Source: Anaerolinea sp. (GTDB lineage: Bacteria; Chloroflexota; Anaerolineae; Anaerolineales; Villigracilaceae). From it: 38,262 nt of DNA. Location of the stretch: assembly GCA_020719725.1 (NCBI GenBank), contig DYPU01000020.1, positions 1 through 38,262 on the forward strand, given 5' to 3'. The position numbers were made by a program, and so were the translations under genes. Shown here one piece after another: positions 7,810 through 16,541 of this stretch. How positions within the stretch are numbered: position 1 is the stretch's first letter; each line of letters starts with the position of its first letter. The notes beneath the pieces are model-generated. The model was not told the origin of the DNA, did not search any database, and saw only the letters and a program-made list of their open reading frames with translations.

Positions 7810-8016
7810 CTACTTGCCTTTGGTCGAAATTTTGAAAGGCACATACAGCGGGCAAAAGCTGACAACGCTGGTAAGCGCAAAGACCAAACCCAACACCAAC
7901 AGAATAACACCTAACACGCCGCTGACTGTATTTGTTACATACAGCCCAACAAAGACCAGTGCCACAACAATACGAACGATGCGGTCCGTTTGTCCCATAT
8001 TGGTTGTCAATTTCAT
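7810..8016 (-). CDS. DUF2892-like small membrane protein
   Basis: The 68-residue protein starts at 8016 with AAGGAG 8 bases upstream; the longer frame to 8061 has no ribosome site. The N-terminal MGQTDRIVRIVVAL pattern, followed by two closely spaced membrane helices with a short polar turn (TNTVSG), matches the small DUF2892 family, whose domain is also found in the YgaP rhodanese membrane anchor. A single Cys in VVSFCPLYVPFKI follows the second helix. Function unknown. It is convergent with the hemolysin III gene and transcribed alone. Confidence 0.75.
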   Translation of the reverse strand: MKLTTNMGQTDRIVRIVVALVFVGLYVTNTVSGVLGVILLVLGLVFALTSVVSFCPLYVPFKISTKGK

Positions 8017-8171
8017 ATAATTCTCCTTAGTATTGAATAAAAAATTGAGTAAATATCGCAAGAAGACTTTATTTGGATATTCTTACTTATCATTGTCTTT
8101 TTTGCGCTTATGTTCTTTGATGTTTCAGAATTGAATAAAGTGCATCCCTGCCCAAAGCGGGCACAATCTGG

Positions 8172-8177
8172 TAAAAT
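8172..8177 (+). promoter_or_regulatory. -10 box upstream of typA
   Basis: TAAAAT followed by AACGCC. The 12-base string TAAAATAACGCC recurs at 11204-11215, and with one change at 28938-28949 before metG. No convincing -35 box. Transcription would start near 8184 and give a leader of about 110 bases before typA. Confidence 0.4.
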
Positions 8178-8204
8178 AACGCCCGCAAGCCGAAACTCCA
8201 AAGT

Positions 8205-8234
8205 AAGCCTCGGCCTCCCCAGGTCGGGGTTTTT
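8205..8234 (+). terminator. Terminator-like hairpin in the typA leader
   Basis: Arms 8205-8216 and 8221-8232 pair over 12 positions (three are G-U, so the hairpin works on the plus-strand RNA only) around the loop CCCC, and the right arm runs into TTTTT. There is no plus-strand gene upstream to terminate, so it is either an attenuator of typA or the end of a very short RNA. Confidence 0.5.
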
Positions 8235-8261
8235 GTGTGTCATTCACCCAATCTGTTAGTC

Positions 8262-8284
8262 TCTGCCCTGAAAGGCAGGGCAGA
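8262..8284 (+). promoter_or_regulatory. Start-proximal hairpin of typA
   Basis: Perfect 9-bp stem (TCTGCCCTG / CAGGGCAGA) with the loop AAAGG, ending 8 bases before the typA ATG. It occupies the place of a ribosome site. Confidence 0.5.
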
Positions 8285-8292
8285 AAGCAAGT

Positions 8293-10152
8293 ATGCTTAA
8301 CGAACGAAAAGACCTTCGCAATATCGCCATTATCGCCCATGTAGACCACGGCAAAACCACCCTGGTCGATTTTCTCCTGCGCCAATCTCACACTTTCCGC
8401 GACAATCAGCAGGTTGCCGAACGCGTCATGGATTCAAATGACCTCGAACGTGAACGCGGCATTACCATCCTCGCCAAAAACACGGCCATCACCCTGCCCG
8501 ATCCTATTACTGGCGCAAACATCAAAATCAACATCGTTGATACCCCCGGTCATGCCGATTTTGGCGGTGAAGTCGAGCGCATCATGAACATGGTGGATGG
8601 GGTACTCTTGCTGGTCGATGCCGCAGAAGGCCCCATGCCGCAGACGCGCTTTGTTCTCAAGAAAGCCCTCGAGCGCGGCCATAAAGCCGTCGTAGTGGTC
8701 AACAAAGTAGATCGCAAAGACGCCGAACCGGCCCGCGTGCTTAATGACACGTTTGATTTATTTATTGAACTGGGCGCCAGCGAAGAGCAGGCTGATTTTC
8801 CGGTAGTTTATGCCCAGGCGACGGCGGGCCGCGCCGGACTTACCCCTGAGCTGGGTCCCGATTTAAAACCACTGTTTGACATCATCCTGGAGCATATCCC
8901 CGCCCCCAAAGTGGACGCTGACGCTCCGCTTCAGATGTTAGTCACCACCCTGGGCTATGACGACTATCGCGGCGTGACCGCAGTCGGACGGGTTTTTGCC
9001 GGGACGATCAAAGCCGGGCAAAAACTGGCCCGACTCACGGTGGATGGTCAAAATCTGCCCGAAACCGCTCGATATTTGTACACCTTTCAGGGCCTGAACA
9101 AGGTCGAAGTGAATGAAATCGCCGCCGGAGACATCATCTCGTTGGCGGGTCTCGAAGGAATTGGGATCGGCGAAACCCTGGCTGACCCGCTCAACCCGGT
9201 TGCCCTGCCTCCCATCAAGGTCGAAGAACCGACGGTGCGGATGACGTTTGGCGTCAACACCTCACCTTTTACCGGGCGCGAAGGCAAGTGGGGTACTTCC
9301 CGTAAATTGCGTGAACGTCTCTTTGAAGAATTGCGCACCAATGTGGCCCTCCGGGTCGAAGAGACCGAAAGCGCCGAAAACTTTCTGGTTTCTGGGCGCG
9401 GTGAACTCCACTTGGGCATTTTGATAGAAACGATGCGCCGCGAAGGCTACGAATTTCAGGTTTCACGGCCCGAAGTTATTTTCCACAAGGCCGAAGACGG
9501 TGAATTGCTGGAGCCATTTGAGGAAGTGCATGTCGAAACCAGTTCCGAGACCGTTGGCGTTGTGGTCGAAATGCTCGGCGCGCGGCGCGGTAAGATGATG
9601 GAAATGCACGATACTGGCGATGGGCATGTTCGTCTGGTTTACATTGCTCCGACGCGCGGGCTGCTTGGTTTCCGTTACCAATTTTTGACGGCCACACGCG
9701 GCATGGGGATTATGCACACCCTGTTTAATGGCTATGATGAATTGGCTGGTTCGATTGCCACTCGTTCCAATGGTTCGTTGATTGCGATGGAAGCCGGTGA
9801 TACCACTGCTTACGCGCTGAAAAGCGCCGAAGAGCGGGGTGAGCTGTTTATTAATCCGGGCGTCGCAGTGTACGAAGGCATGGTAATTGGCGAAAACTCT
9901 CGCCCTGGTGATATTGCGATTAATATTTGCCGCAAAAAACACCTGACGAATATGCGTTCATCGCGTGGCGACATGGAAATTCGGTTGACGCCTCCGCGTC
10001 AGATGTCTTTGGACGAAGCGATTGAGTACCTTTCTGATGACGAGTTGCTGGAAGTTACGCCAACCGGCTACCGTATTCGGAAACGTATTCTGGATACAGA
10101 AGAGCGTGGCAAGCAGACCAAAAAGGCTAAAGAAGCGCTTGAAGGCGCTTAA
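8293..10152 (+). CDS. typA: Translational GTPase TypA/BipA
   Basis: The 619-residue protein has the family's usual length. G-domain motifs are clear: AHVDHGKTT (15-23), the switch [21 protein letters not shown] and NKVDRKDAE. The EF-G-like domains III and V and the TypA-specific C-terminal region (GTRGLLGFR-type segment, [27 protein letters not shown]) follow. It is a ribosome-associated GTPase needed for ribosome assembly and growth under stress or cold. The start at 8293 is the only sensible one but has no good ribosome site; a hairpin lies just upstream. The gene appears monocistronic, with a terminator beginning inside its stop codon. Confidence 0.97.
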   Translation: MLNERKDLRNIAIIAHVDHGKTTLVDFLLRQSHTFRDNQQVAERVMDSNDLERERGITILAKNTAITLPDPITGANIKINIVDTPGHADFGGEVERIMNMVDGVLLLVDAAEGPMPQTRFVLKKALERGHKAVVVVNKVDRKDAEPARVLNDTFDLFIELGASEEQADFPVVYAQATAGRAGLTPELGPDLKPLFDIILEHIPAPKVDADAPLQMLVTTLGYDDYRGVTAVGRVFAGTIKAGQKLARLTVDGQNLPETARYLYTFQGLNKVEVNEIAAGDIISLAGLEGIGIGETLADPLNPVALPPIKVEEPTVRMTFGVNTSPFTGREGKWGTSRKLRERLFEELRTNVALRVEETESAENFLVSGRGELHLGILIETMRREGYEFQVSRPEVIFHKAEDGELLEPFEEVHVETSSETVGVVVEMLGARRGKMMEMHDTGDGHVRLVYIAPTRGLLGFRYQFLTATRGMGIMHTLFNGYDELAGSIATRSNGSLIAMEAGDTTAYALKSAEERGELFINPGVAVYEGMVIGENSRPGDIAINICRKKHLTNMRSSRGDMEIRLTPPRQMSLDEAIEYLSDDELLEVTPTGYRIRKRILDTEERGKQTKKAKEALEGA

Positions 10153-10198
10153 CCCAACAAAAAACGACATCGCTGAAGATGTCGTTTTTTGTTGGGTT
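10151..10198. terminator. Perfect 21-bp bidirectional terminator
   Basis: Arms 10151-10171 and 10178-10198 are perfectly complementary around the loop GCTGAA, with six As in one arm and six Ts in the other. The stem begins in the typA stop codon and lies 18 bases from the stop of the convergent aldo/keto reductase gene. Confidence 0.85.
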
Positions 10199-10216
10199 TG
10201 TTTCATTGTTCAAGTG

Positions 10217-11149
10217 TTATTTTGTAAAGGATTCGCTGGCTTGATCGAGTGCGCTTACTTGCTCTGGGCTGAGCCTCCAACCGGCGGCTCCGGCGTTCAT
10301 TTCGGCCTGGCGGGTATTTTTTGCGCCAGGAATAGGCAGAGCGCCTTTGCAAATTAGCCAGTTGAGCGCAATTTGGGCGGGGCTTTTTCCGCCCAGGTCT
10401 TGCCCAAGCTCGGTCATCAGTTTTAGAAGGGGTTGGATTTCCTTGAGAATATTGGCATAGCGCCCGCCGCGCACTCCAGAGGGTGGGTTTTCGGGGGTAT
10501 ATTTTCCCGTAAGCAAACCCATTGCCAGCGGGGAATAGGCGATTAGGCGAATGCCTAGTTCCTGACACCGCGCCAAAAGCCCACTTTTTTCAGCGTTGCG
10601 ATTGAGTAGATGATATTCGACCTGGTTCGAGCCGAGTGGAATTTCATATTTTGACAAGACCGTGATGGCGCGCTGCATTTGGTTTTTATTGTAATTGGAT
10701 ACGCCCACTGCGCGGGTTAGCCCGGCTTTATAAACTTCTGCCAAACCCTCCGCATAGGTTTCAATTGGGATTAATGGACTGGGCCAGTGAATTTGATAAA
10801 GGTCCACACGGGGTAAATCCAGGCGCTCCAGGCTGGTTTTTAGGGCTTTGCCGACGCTGTTTTTGCTCCAACGCCAAGGCAGCGGGAAAAACTTGGTTGC
10901 CACAATGACAGGGATTTCTGTATTTTCAAGAAATTGGCCCAGTAAGCGCTCGGAACGTCCATTGCCATAGATTTCTGCGGTATCAATAAAGGTGACACCA
11001 TTTTCGAGCGAGATGCGGAAGCCTTGTTCGATATCGGCATCCGAGTAGCCGCTACCGTAATTCCAGACGATTTTATCGCCCCAGGCCCAGGCTCCCAGGC
11101 CGATTTCAGCTTTGTGGAGAAATTGAATTGATTCGGGAATTTCTGTCAT
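10217..11149 (-). CDS. Aldo/keto reductase
   Basis: The 310-residue protein starts at 11149, with GGAG 8 bases upstream; the in-frame ATG at 11182 lacks a ribosome site. It is a TIM-barrel NADPH-dependent oxidoreductase. The catalytic tetrad is visible: Asp and Tyr in FIDTAEIYGNGRSE, Lys in IVATKFFP and His in YQIHWP. VGVSNY, IAYSPLAMGLLTGKY and the cofactor-binding LPIPGAKN segment are also typical. It resembles the plant and bacterial 'pyridoxal reductase/uncharacterised oxidoreductase' type; the substrate cannot be assigned. It is transcribed alone, convergent with typA. Confidence 0.9.
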   Translation of the reverse strand: MTEIPESIQFLHKAEIGLGAWAWGDKIVWNYGSGYSDADIEQGFRISLENGVTFIDTAEIYGNGRSERLLGQFLENTEIPVIVATKFFPLPWRWSKNSVGKALKTSLERLDLPRVDLYQIHWPSPLIPIETYAEGLAEVYKAGLTRAVGVSNYNKNQMQRAITVLSKYEIPLGSNQVEYHLLNRNAEKSGLLARCQELGIRLIAYSPLAMGLLTGKYTPENPPSGVRGGRYANILKEIQPLLKLMTELGQDLGGKSPAQIALNWLICKGALPIPGAKNTRQAEMNAGAAGWRLSPEQVSALDQASESFTK

Positions 11150-11217
11150 GTTGTGCGCTCCAGTTCTATTTTCTGATGTCATTCTATCATAGGCCTTGAA
11201 CTATAAAATAACGCCAT

Positions 11218-12543
11218 TTATTCGTATTTGAGCGCCAAGACCGGAATCATGGTGGCGGCGCGCAGGGCTGGATATAAGCCTGAGAGTAATCCAATCAGGG
11301 TGGAGAAAACCAGCGCAAAGACGGGCAGCCAGAGCGGCGTATAGACAGCGATACTGGGCGGCATCCCGCCTTGTTGAGCACTTTGGCTGGCAAGGTACAC
11401 AATGGCGATGACGTTTAATCCTTGTCCGGCCAGCCAGCCAATCACCACTCCCCCCAGGCCGCCGATGAAGCCAATTCCGGCGGCTTCACCCAAAAAGATA
11501 GCCAGTACATCGCGGTTGGTGGCTCCCACAGCTTTCATCAGTCCAATTTCGCGGGTGCGCTCTAAAATTGCCATTGCCATGGTGTTGGCGATACCAATGG
11601 CGGCTACCAGCAAGGCAATTGCGCCTACGCCGCCAAAAATGACCTGTAAAATCATGTAAAAATTATTAATTCCCTGCACAAAAGATTGTGGTGTGTAGGC
11701 CTGAAACCCCAGTTCTAAAATGCGATCATTCACGTCTAAAACGTTTGCCACATCATCCACAGTAACCAGGGCCTGGCTGTAACCGGTTTTGTTGTAGTTG
11801 ATGCGCTGGCCTAAAGCCCACTCATTCAGAACTTTAACATCGTCCAGTCGCATGTAAATGGACCAATCTGACTCTCCGCGAGTTTCTTTCAGGACGCCGC
11901 TTACTTTGTAGGCGATAGTTTTCCGTATTTCGTTGCCTTCCTGATCCCATTTTGAGAAGACAAATTTGATGGATTTGCCGTACAAATCGGGTGGGGCGGG
12001 TGGTTCCTGGCCTGGTCTCAGGCGTGGGTCATAAAAATTTGCGGCGACCATCGGCCCGATGATGATGGTCCCTTTTCCCATTTCTGTCACGCCTTGTACT
12101 GCTTCCAGCCCCAGATCGGACAAATCGTTTGTGCCGACGCCCATGACATTTGATCCGGCTTCCAGTTTTTCAAATTTCATCATCAGGCTGGCGTACAAAA
12201 AATCACGAGGGATGACAGCTTGCACGTTTGGGATGGTGAGAAGCTCTTTTATGGCGGCATTGGTGAGTGCAGCGGTCTGGCTTACTTCGCTGCTAATGCC
12301 ACCACCACCGCCGCCACTCATCACAACCGGGCTTTCTTCGTAAGCTGGAAAGACTTGAATTTGTGTCAGGTCGCCAATGCCGTAAAGTTGTTCGTTGGCA
12401 TTTTTTTGTAACCCAATTGCCAATGAGACCAGAATCACAACGGCTGCGGTTCCAATGACAACGCCAATGGCTGTCAGGGCTACCCGCGCTTTGCGGCGGT
12501 TGAGGTTGCCAAAAATGAGACGAATCAGGTCGAGAAATTTCAT
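11218..12543 (-). CDS. ABC transporter permease, MacB/FtsX type
   Basis: The 441-residue protein begins at 12543, 7 bases after the stop of the upstream gene, so translation is probably coupled. The start has no clear ribosome site of its own. The architecture is one N-terminal helix (LTAIGVVIGTAAVVILVSLAIGL), a large extracytoplasmic MacB-type core domain (about 45-300) and three C-terminal FtsX helices with the conserved AIGIANTMAMAILERTREIGLMKAVGA between them. A run of six glycines lies near residue 85. MacB-type permeases transmit ATP hydrolysis to the outside of the membrane instead of moving solute through a channel (family knowledge). Partner ATPase: 14005-14718. Confidence 0.92.
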   Translation of the reverse strand: MKFLDLIRLIFGNLNRRKARVALTAIGVVIGTAAVVILVSLAIGLQKNANEQLYGIGDLTQIQVFPAYEESPVVMSGGGGGGISSEVSQTAALTNAAIKELLTIPNVQAVIPRDFLYASLMMKFEKLEAGSNVMGVGTNDLSDLGLEAVQGVTEMGKGTIIIGPMVAANFYDPRLRPGQEPPAPPDLYGKSIKFVFSKWDQEGNEIRKTIAYKVSGVLKETRGESDWSIYMRLDDVKVLNEWALGQRINYNKTGYSQALVTVDDVANVLDVNDRILELGFQAYTPQSFVQGINNFYMILQVIFGGVGAIALLVAAIGIANTMAMAILERTREIGLMKAVGATNRDVLAIFLGEAAGIGFIGGLGGVVIGWLAGQGLNVIAIVYLASQSAQQGGMPPSIAVYTPLWLPVFALVFSTLIGLLSGLYPALRAATMIPVLALKYE

Positions 12544-12550
12544 AAAGGCG

Positions 12551-13984
12551 CTACCCGCCTTTTGGCCCAATCACAGCGTCATTGGGCATTGGCATTTCGC
12601 CATCGAGCGGTAGAGGCTGTTCGGTTGGCGCGGCGCTATCCAGACCAAAGATTCCCAAAATAAAGCGCCAGGTTTTTTGCCAGAAGGTTTCTTCGGGCGC
12701 GAAGGGGTATTCGTTTGAATTGCTTTCAGGGATGGTTGGGTCGATGGGGAGTTCTTCCATTTCCATCACGTCCAATGTCATGTTTTTTGTGATGGTACGG
12801 GGTTGGTTGAAGTCGTCGGTGTAGTCAATCGTGACGATCAAATCGAGTGGCCCTGGCACGTCGGGGTAGAGGGTTGCATCCAGTGTGAAATAGCCGCCCG
12901 GTTCAATGGAACCTACCAGCGCTTGAGCCATTTCCAGCGTCCCGCCCTGGGTTTCGATTTTAAGATTTCCAAGAACTGCCGTTTTTTTGCCAAGATTGAC
13001 GACTTGGATTGGCAATAGATTGGGCTGACCTGCAAAGAGTTGTCCTACTGGCTGATAAAAGCCGATGTCTGTAATTGGCAGGCGATATACCAGCAGGGTA
13101 ATTACTTGTTCGTCGTTGATGACATTGCCCTGGGCATCGAGATAAGAAAAAGTGACCTTAAACGGGTAGGCGCCAGGGTCGGTGGAGACGTTGACGATCA
13201 GTTTTTGGGTGATTAAAATCGATGAGCCTGCCGCCAGGTCGCCCATGGCTTGAATGTTGGATGCGCCCAGAGGGGCAAAATTGCTTAATTCGCCCCCAGA
13301 GCCAGAGACGCCGCCAGCGGTGGGCGTGCCACTGCCTGAACCGGTGGAGCCGCCGCCAATGATGAGGGTGATGCTTTTGGCGGGAGCATTGCCCATGTTT
13401 TGGGCCAACAAGCTCAATTCAAACATTGTTCCTGGCTGGAGCATATCTACGTCGGTTTTAACTTCGGTGATGACAAGTTGTGAGCGGGTGACGGGTTGGG
13501 GTGTAGGTGTTTTATAAACGCCGCTGGTCTCAAGCGCGTCCAATGCCAGGCTAAATTTTTCGCTATAGGCTGTGCCGGCTTCATCTGTATAGGTGAGGGT
13601 CATCTCTACTGTGATAAGTTTTTTGCCCCACGGAATGCTGGTTACTGTCATGGGTTGGCTAATGTCGCTAACGCCGTAGCCGGGCATGAATCCTACTGCA
13701 ATCACGCCGCCGGTTTTGCGTGGCGTTAGTTCGGGGGCGCTAAAAGAGACCTGAGTGTTGTAGGCCGAAAGTCCGGTTTCGTTTTTTAGCTTAACAATCA
13801 GATTGAAGTCCAGCCCGTAGCTGATGGGGCCTTCGTTGCTGCGATAATTTCTTACGATAATTTGGGGTCGGGTTTCGCTGAGGGCGCTGGGCGCTTTTTG
13901 GGCAAGAGCTGTTGTTGGCGCAAAGCTGAAGAATAAAACGGCCAAAAGCATGATCAGAGTTAGGCGGGTTGAGATTTTTTTCAT
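12551..13984 (-). CDS. Exported CARDB-like / COG1361-like accessory protein
   Basis: The 477-residue protein has a signal peptide (about 1-28, ending ALA) and three or four beta-sandwich repeats of the CARDB/NEW3 type, seen in segments like FELSLLAQNMGNAPAKSITL and LPIQVVNLGKKTAVLGNLKIE. A Gly/Ser linker spans about 209-232. The C-terminal part has Trp-rich WQKTWRFILGIFGLD, perhaps a weak membrane-associated helix, then an acidic/Pro tail. The start at 13984 has GGAG 7 bases upstream. It sits between the ABC ATPase (gap 20 bases) and the permease (gap 7 bases), so it most likely works outside the membrane with that transporter, as substrate or receptor (inference). No adaptor of the MacA type is present. 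Confidence 0.8.
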   Translation of the reverse strand: MKKISTRLTLIMLLAVLFFSFAPTTALAQKAPSALSETRPQIIVRNYRSNEGPISYGLDFNLIVKLKNETGLSAYNTQVSFSAPELTPRKTGGVIAVGFMPGYGVSDISQPMTVTSIPWGKKLITVEMTLTYTDEAGTAYSEKFSLALDALETSGVYKTPTPQPVTRSQLVITEVKTDVDMLQPGTMFELSLLAQNMGNAPAKSITLIIGGGSTGSGSGTPTAGGVSGSGGELSNFAPLGASNIQAMGDLAAGSSILITQKLIVNVSTDPGAYPFKVTFSYLDAQGNVINDEQVITLLVYRLPITDIGFYQPVGQLFAGQPNLLPIQVVNLGKKTAVLGNLKIETQGGTLEMAQALVGSIEPGGYFTLDATLYPDVPGPLDLIVTIDYTDDFNQPRTITKNMTLDVMEMEELPIDPTIPESNSNEYPFAPEETFWQKTWRFILGIFGLDSAAPTEQPLPLDGEMPMPNDAVIGPKGG

Positions 13985-14004
13985 AAATTTCTCCGTGATA
14001 AACC

Positions 14005-14718
14005 TTATTCAAAACTTAAATTGGCGGCCTGGTACTCGCTTTCGCTGACAAGCAGGCCATCCAAAATAAATATTTTGTGGGTCGCAAACCGCACCATGCG
14101 CGGGTCGTGCGTCACAACTAGAATGGTGCGCCCAGATTGATGCAGCTCTGAAAGGACCTGCATCACGCCCAAGCCGCTCGAAGTATCCAGGTTTCCGGTG
14201 GGTTCGTCGGCCAAAATTAGGGCTGGTTCGTTTACGAGCGCGCGCGCAATTGCCACGCGCTGTTGCTGCCCGCCCGAAAGTTCGTTGGGGCGGTGATGAC
14301 TGCGGTCACTTAGCCCCACCCGTCCAAGCAATTCCAACGCGCGCCGGGTGCGTTCTTTGGGCGCAATCCCGTCAAACTGCATTGGGAAGGCCACATTTTG
14401 TTCTGCGCTCATGCTTTGGATGAGATTGAAAGACTGAAAGATGAACCCAACTGTTTTTCGACGGAACAACGCTAGTTCATTTTCGTCCATTTTATCGAGT
14501 CGCTGTCCATTTACTTCAATTTGGCCCTGGCTGGGGCGATCCAGCCCGCCCAGCAGGTACAGCAGTGTGCTTTTGCCGGAGCCGGAAGGCCCCATGACGA
14601 CTGTAAACGAACCCGCCGGAATCTCAACATCGACACCATCCAGCGCGCGCACCGTTGTGCCGCCCATCTGAAAGTGTTTTTTTAGGGATTGAATGTGAAT
14701 AAAGGAGACAGTACTCAT
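14005..14718 (-). CDS. ABC transporter ATP-binding protein, MacB/LolD type
   Basis: All nucleotide-binding motifs are intact in the 237 residues: Walker [11 protein letters not shown]-loop [13 protein letters not shown], signature LSGGQQQR, Walker B LILADEPT and switch His in VVTHD. The [11 protein letters not shown] segment after the Q-loop is typical of the LolD/MacB/FtsE family, which couples to FtsX-type permeases. It starts one base after the stop of the Yip1-like gene (14720), so translation is coupled. It powers the permease encoded at 11218-12543. Confidence 0.95.
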   Translation of the reverse strand: MSTVSFIHIQSLKKHFQMGGTTVRALDGVDVEIPAGSFTVVMGPSGSGKSTLLYLLGGLDRPSQGQIEVNGQRLDKMDENELALFRRKTVGFIFQSFNLIQSMSAEQNVAFPMQFDGIAPKERTRRALELLGRVGLSDRSHHRPNELSGGQQQRVAIARALVNEPALILADEPTGNLDTSSGLGVMQVLSELHQSGRTILVVTHDPRMVRFATHKIFILDGLLVSESEYQAANLSFE

Positions 14719-14719
14719 T

Positions 14720-15499
14720 TTAAAAGAAGGGCTGCGAAATAAGCATACTACCCAGGTTGGCGCTCAACATGCCCAGCCCGGCCTGGCCCAACAGAAGTAA
14801 AACCAGAGCGGCGATTATCCCCAGAGTTGCTTTCAGGGTCGAGAGATTGTCAGAAATCTCCAAGCCAATCACTGTTAAAATGACATACCAGACCAGGAAT
14901 ACATCCAGCAACGAAAGCAATTGTGCCACGAAAAGCATTTCGGTTGCCCCCGCCTGAACAAACCCTGATAAACCGGGGCTGGCAATTGTGTGGCCGCTGA
15001 TAAGCATAAAGACCACCCGCAAAATATCGCGCAAGGCAAAAGGCAGGCTGGCCCAGGCCACCACATTCATGGCAGAATTCATGCTGCCGCGCCCGCCGAA
15101 TAGGGTTGAAGTCAGATGCAGCAGGCCGCTCACAATGGCCCAGCCGAACCATAACCCTAAAATGGTTCCCACCAATGGCATAATGTAGACGAAAACCGGC
15201 CCCTGGGTGGCCTGGGCGGCTTGCATATAATTATTTTGCATTTCTGGCGTCCACCATTGCCAATCTTGTGGCAATTGCATTTCGCCCATGGCGCTGGCCT
15301 GGGCACGCAAATAGCCAGCCACGACTACTTGCAGGGCTGAAGCCAGGCTTAAAACTAACATTGCGGGCAGCCAGGCAGATTTTTGCGTGCTTGCCAGGCT
15401 TTCGAAAAATTGGCGGGGCCGGAAGAAGAGTGCGGCGCTTTGTTGGAAAATATTTTTTCGGGATGCTGTTTCTGGGGTAGGAGAAGTGAGTTCGCTCAT
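14720..15499 (-). CDS. Yip1-domain membrane protein
   Basis: The 259-residue protein starts at 15499, with AAGG 8 bases upstream; the longer reading from TTG at 15520 is less likely. After a cytoplasmic N-terminus with FRPRQFFESLA (typical of Yip1/DUF1282-like proteins) come five predicted membrane helices, with a short polar loop (about 75-105, rich in Gln and Trp) outside. Conserved small-residue helices such as LFGGRGSMNSAMNVVAWASLPFALRDIL fit the Yip1 family. Function in bacteria is unclear. It is the first gene of the four-gene ABC operon, so a role in the same export or membrane-organisation process is likely. Confidence 0.75.
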   Translation of the reverse strand: MSELTSPTPETASRKNIFQQSAALFFRPRQFFESLASTQKSAWLPAMLVLSLASALQVVVAGYLRAQASAMGEMQLPQDWQWWTPEMQNNYMQAAQATQGPVFVYIMPLVGTILGLWFGWAIVSGLLHLTSTLFGGRGSMNSAMNVVAWASLPFALRDILRVVFMLISGHTIASPGLSGFVQAGATEMLFVAQLLSLLDVFLVWYVILTVIGLEISDNLSTLKATLGIIAALVLLLLGQAGLGMLSANLGSMLISQPFF

Positions 15500-15584
15500 C
15501 AATTGTGCCTTTTTATACAAATGCGCCTGATTTTATCACGCATTTGCCAGAGACGAATTTTGCAGCGAATTTGTTCCCGCGGCA

Positions 15585-16430
15585 TTAGCCGATCCAATTT
15601 GAGCGCGTTTTTTGATTGGCAACGGGCGGTGGGTAAACTTGCATGAATGTATCCGATTCTCCAAGCAGGCGGAAGATGGCTCCCAGAATGCCGCGTCGCA
15701 TTTGGCTGCCTCCTTGCGAGGCGTGACAGGCGCTAGCCAGGGTCTTTTTTTGTGCAACTGACGTGTAGTCAATGCGGACATGGGTCGGAAAATGGACGTT
15801 TGCCAGTGATTCGAGGTCTATATCGCCGTTGCGGCCCCATTTTTTGGGGTTTTTCCCGACGAGCCGAATTAGCATAACGGCGAATCGTAAAAAGCCGCGC
15901 GGAATGGTGTGGAAGTAGAGTTGGGCTGGTTGAAATGGTGCGCCAGCTTGCGGGTAGAAAGCTGGGTTGGCGGCATTTTCAAAGGCCAGTACCGTGGCCT
16001 GATGAATGTGAATATGATCGGGGTGGCGATAACCCCCGATGGGGTCAAAGGTTAGGACGATGTCTGGCTTCAAGTCACGCAGGTAATGAACCACTTTGGC
16101 AGCGACTTCGGAGATGGGCGCGTTGATTTGGGCATTGGGGTGCTGGTTGGCTGCCATGCCCGGCATGCCCGAATCGCGATAATCGAGAAAAAAGACTTTT
16201 TTTAGACCGAGCTGTTGCGCGGCGCAGTGTAGTTCACTTTCGCGGAGTTCGGCAATCGAATCGAAGCCTGTCAGGTGCTGCGGGGCAACTGTTCCGGCTT
16301 CACCGCGGGTGGCGCAAATCAGGTAAACGTCGTGACCCTGTCCGGCGTAAAGGGCGAGTGTGCCGCCCATGCCAAAGGATTCGTCGTCGGGGTGGGCCAG
16401 GGCGGCCAGAATGATTTTCTTGTGGGCCAT
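15585..16430 (-). CDS. PIG-L family deacetylase
   Basis: The 281-residue protein starts at 16430 with GGAG 5 bases upstream. It has the zinc-binding AHPDDES motif near the N-terminus (residues 12-18) and the second zinc motif HPDHIHIH in the centre (YRHPDHIH). This is the LmbE/PIG-L/MshB fold, which removes acetyl groups from N-acetylglucosamine-type substrates, for example in mycothiol, bacillithiol or lipid biosynthesis. The Gly-rich FGMGGTLALY segment and TRGEAG are typical. The C-terminal 50 residues are basic and diverge from the family. The actual substrate is unknown. It has its own promoter and is unrelated to the flanking ABC and CBS genes. Confidence 0.9.
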   Translation of the reverse strand: MAHKKIILAALAHPDDESFGMGGTLALYAGQGHDVYLICATRGEAGTVAPQHLTGFDSIAELRESELHCAAQQLGLKKVFFLDYRDSGMPGMAANQHPNAQINAPISEVAAKVVHYLRDLKPDIVLTFDPIGGYRHPDHIHIHQATVLAFENAANPAFYPQAGAPFQPAQLYFHTIPRGFLRFAVMLIRLVGKNPKKWGRNGDIDLESLANVHFPTHVRIDYTSVAQKKTLASACHASQGGSQMRRGILGAIFRLLGESDTFMQVYPPPVANQKTRSNWIG

Positions 16431-16467
16431 GCTGTCTCCAGTTTTAATTTGGACGAAATAAGTCTTG

Positions 16468-16473
16468 ATTATA
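16468..16473 (-). promoter_or_regulatory. -10 box of the PIG-L gene
   Basis: TATAAT on the minus strand, 37 bases before the start codon. The -35 region overlaps the CBS-gene terminator and is poor (TTTTTA). Confidence 0.5.
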
Positions 16474-16493
16474 TAGGTTTTGTTGGAATATAA

Positions 16494-16527
16494 AAAGCGG
16501 CGCAAGGCGAAAGGCCTGCGCCGCTTT
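16494..16527 (-). terminator. Intrinsic terminator after the CBS-ACT gene
   Basis: A GC-rich stem (16494-16508 with 16514-16527, one bulged base) followed on the minus strand by TTTTTATA. It begins 15 bases after the CBS-ACT stop. Confidence 0.8.
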
Positions 16528-16541
16528 GGTGTTGGGTGGGG

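Noticed and set aside
8125-8391. Minus-strand frame across the typA start
   Set aside because: It overlaps typA antisense, has no ribosome site, and shows no recognisable protein.
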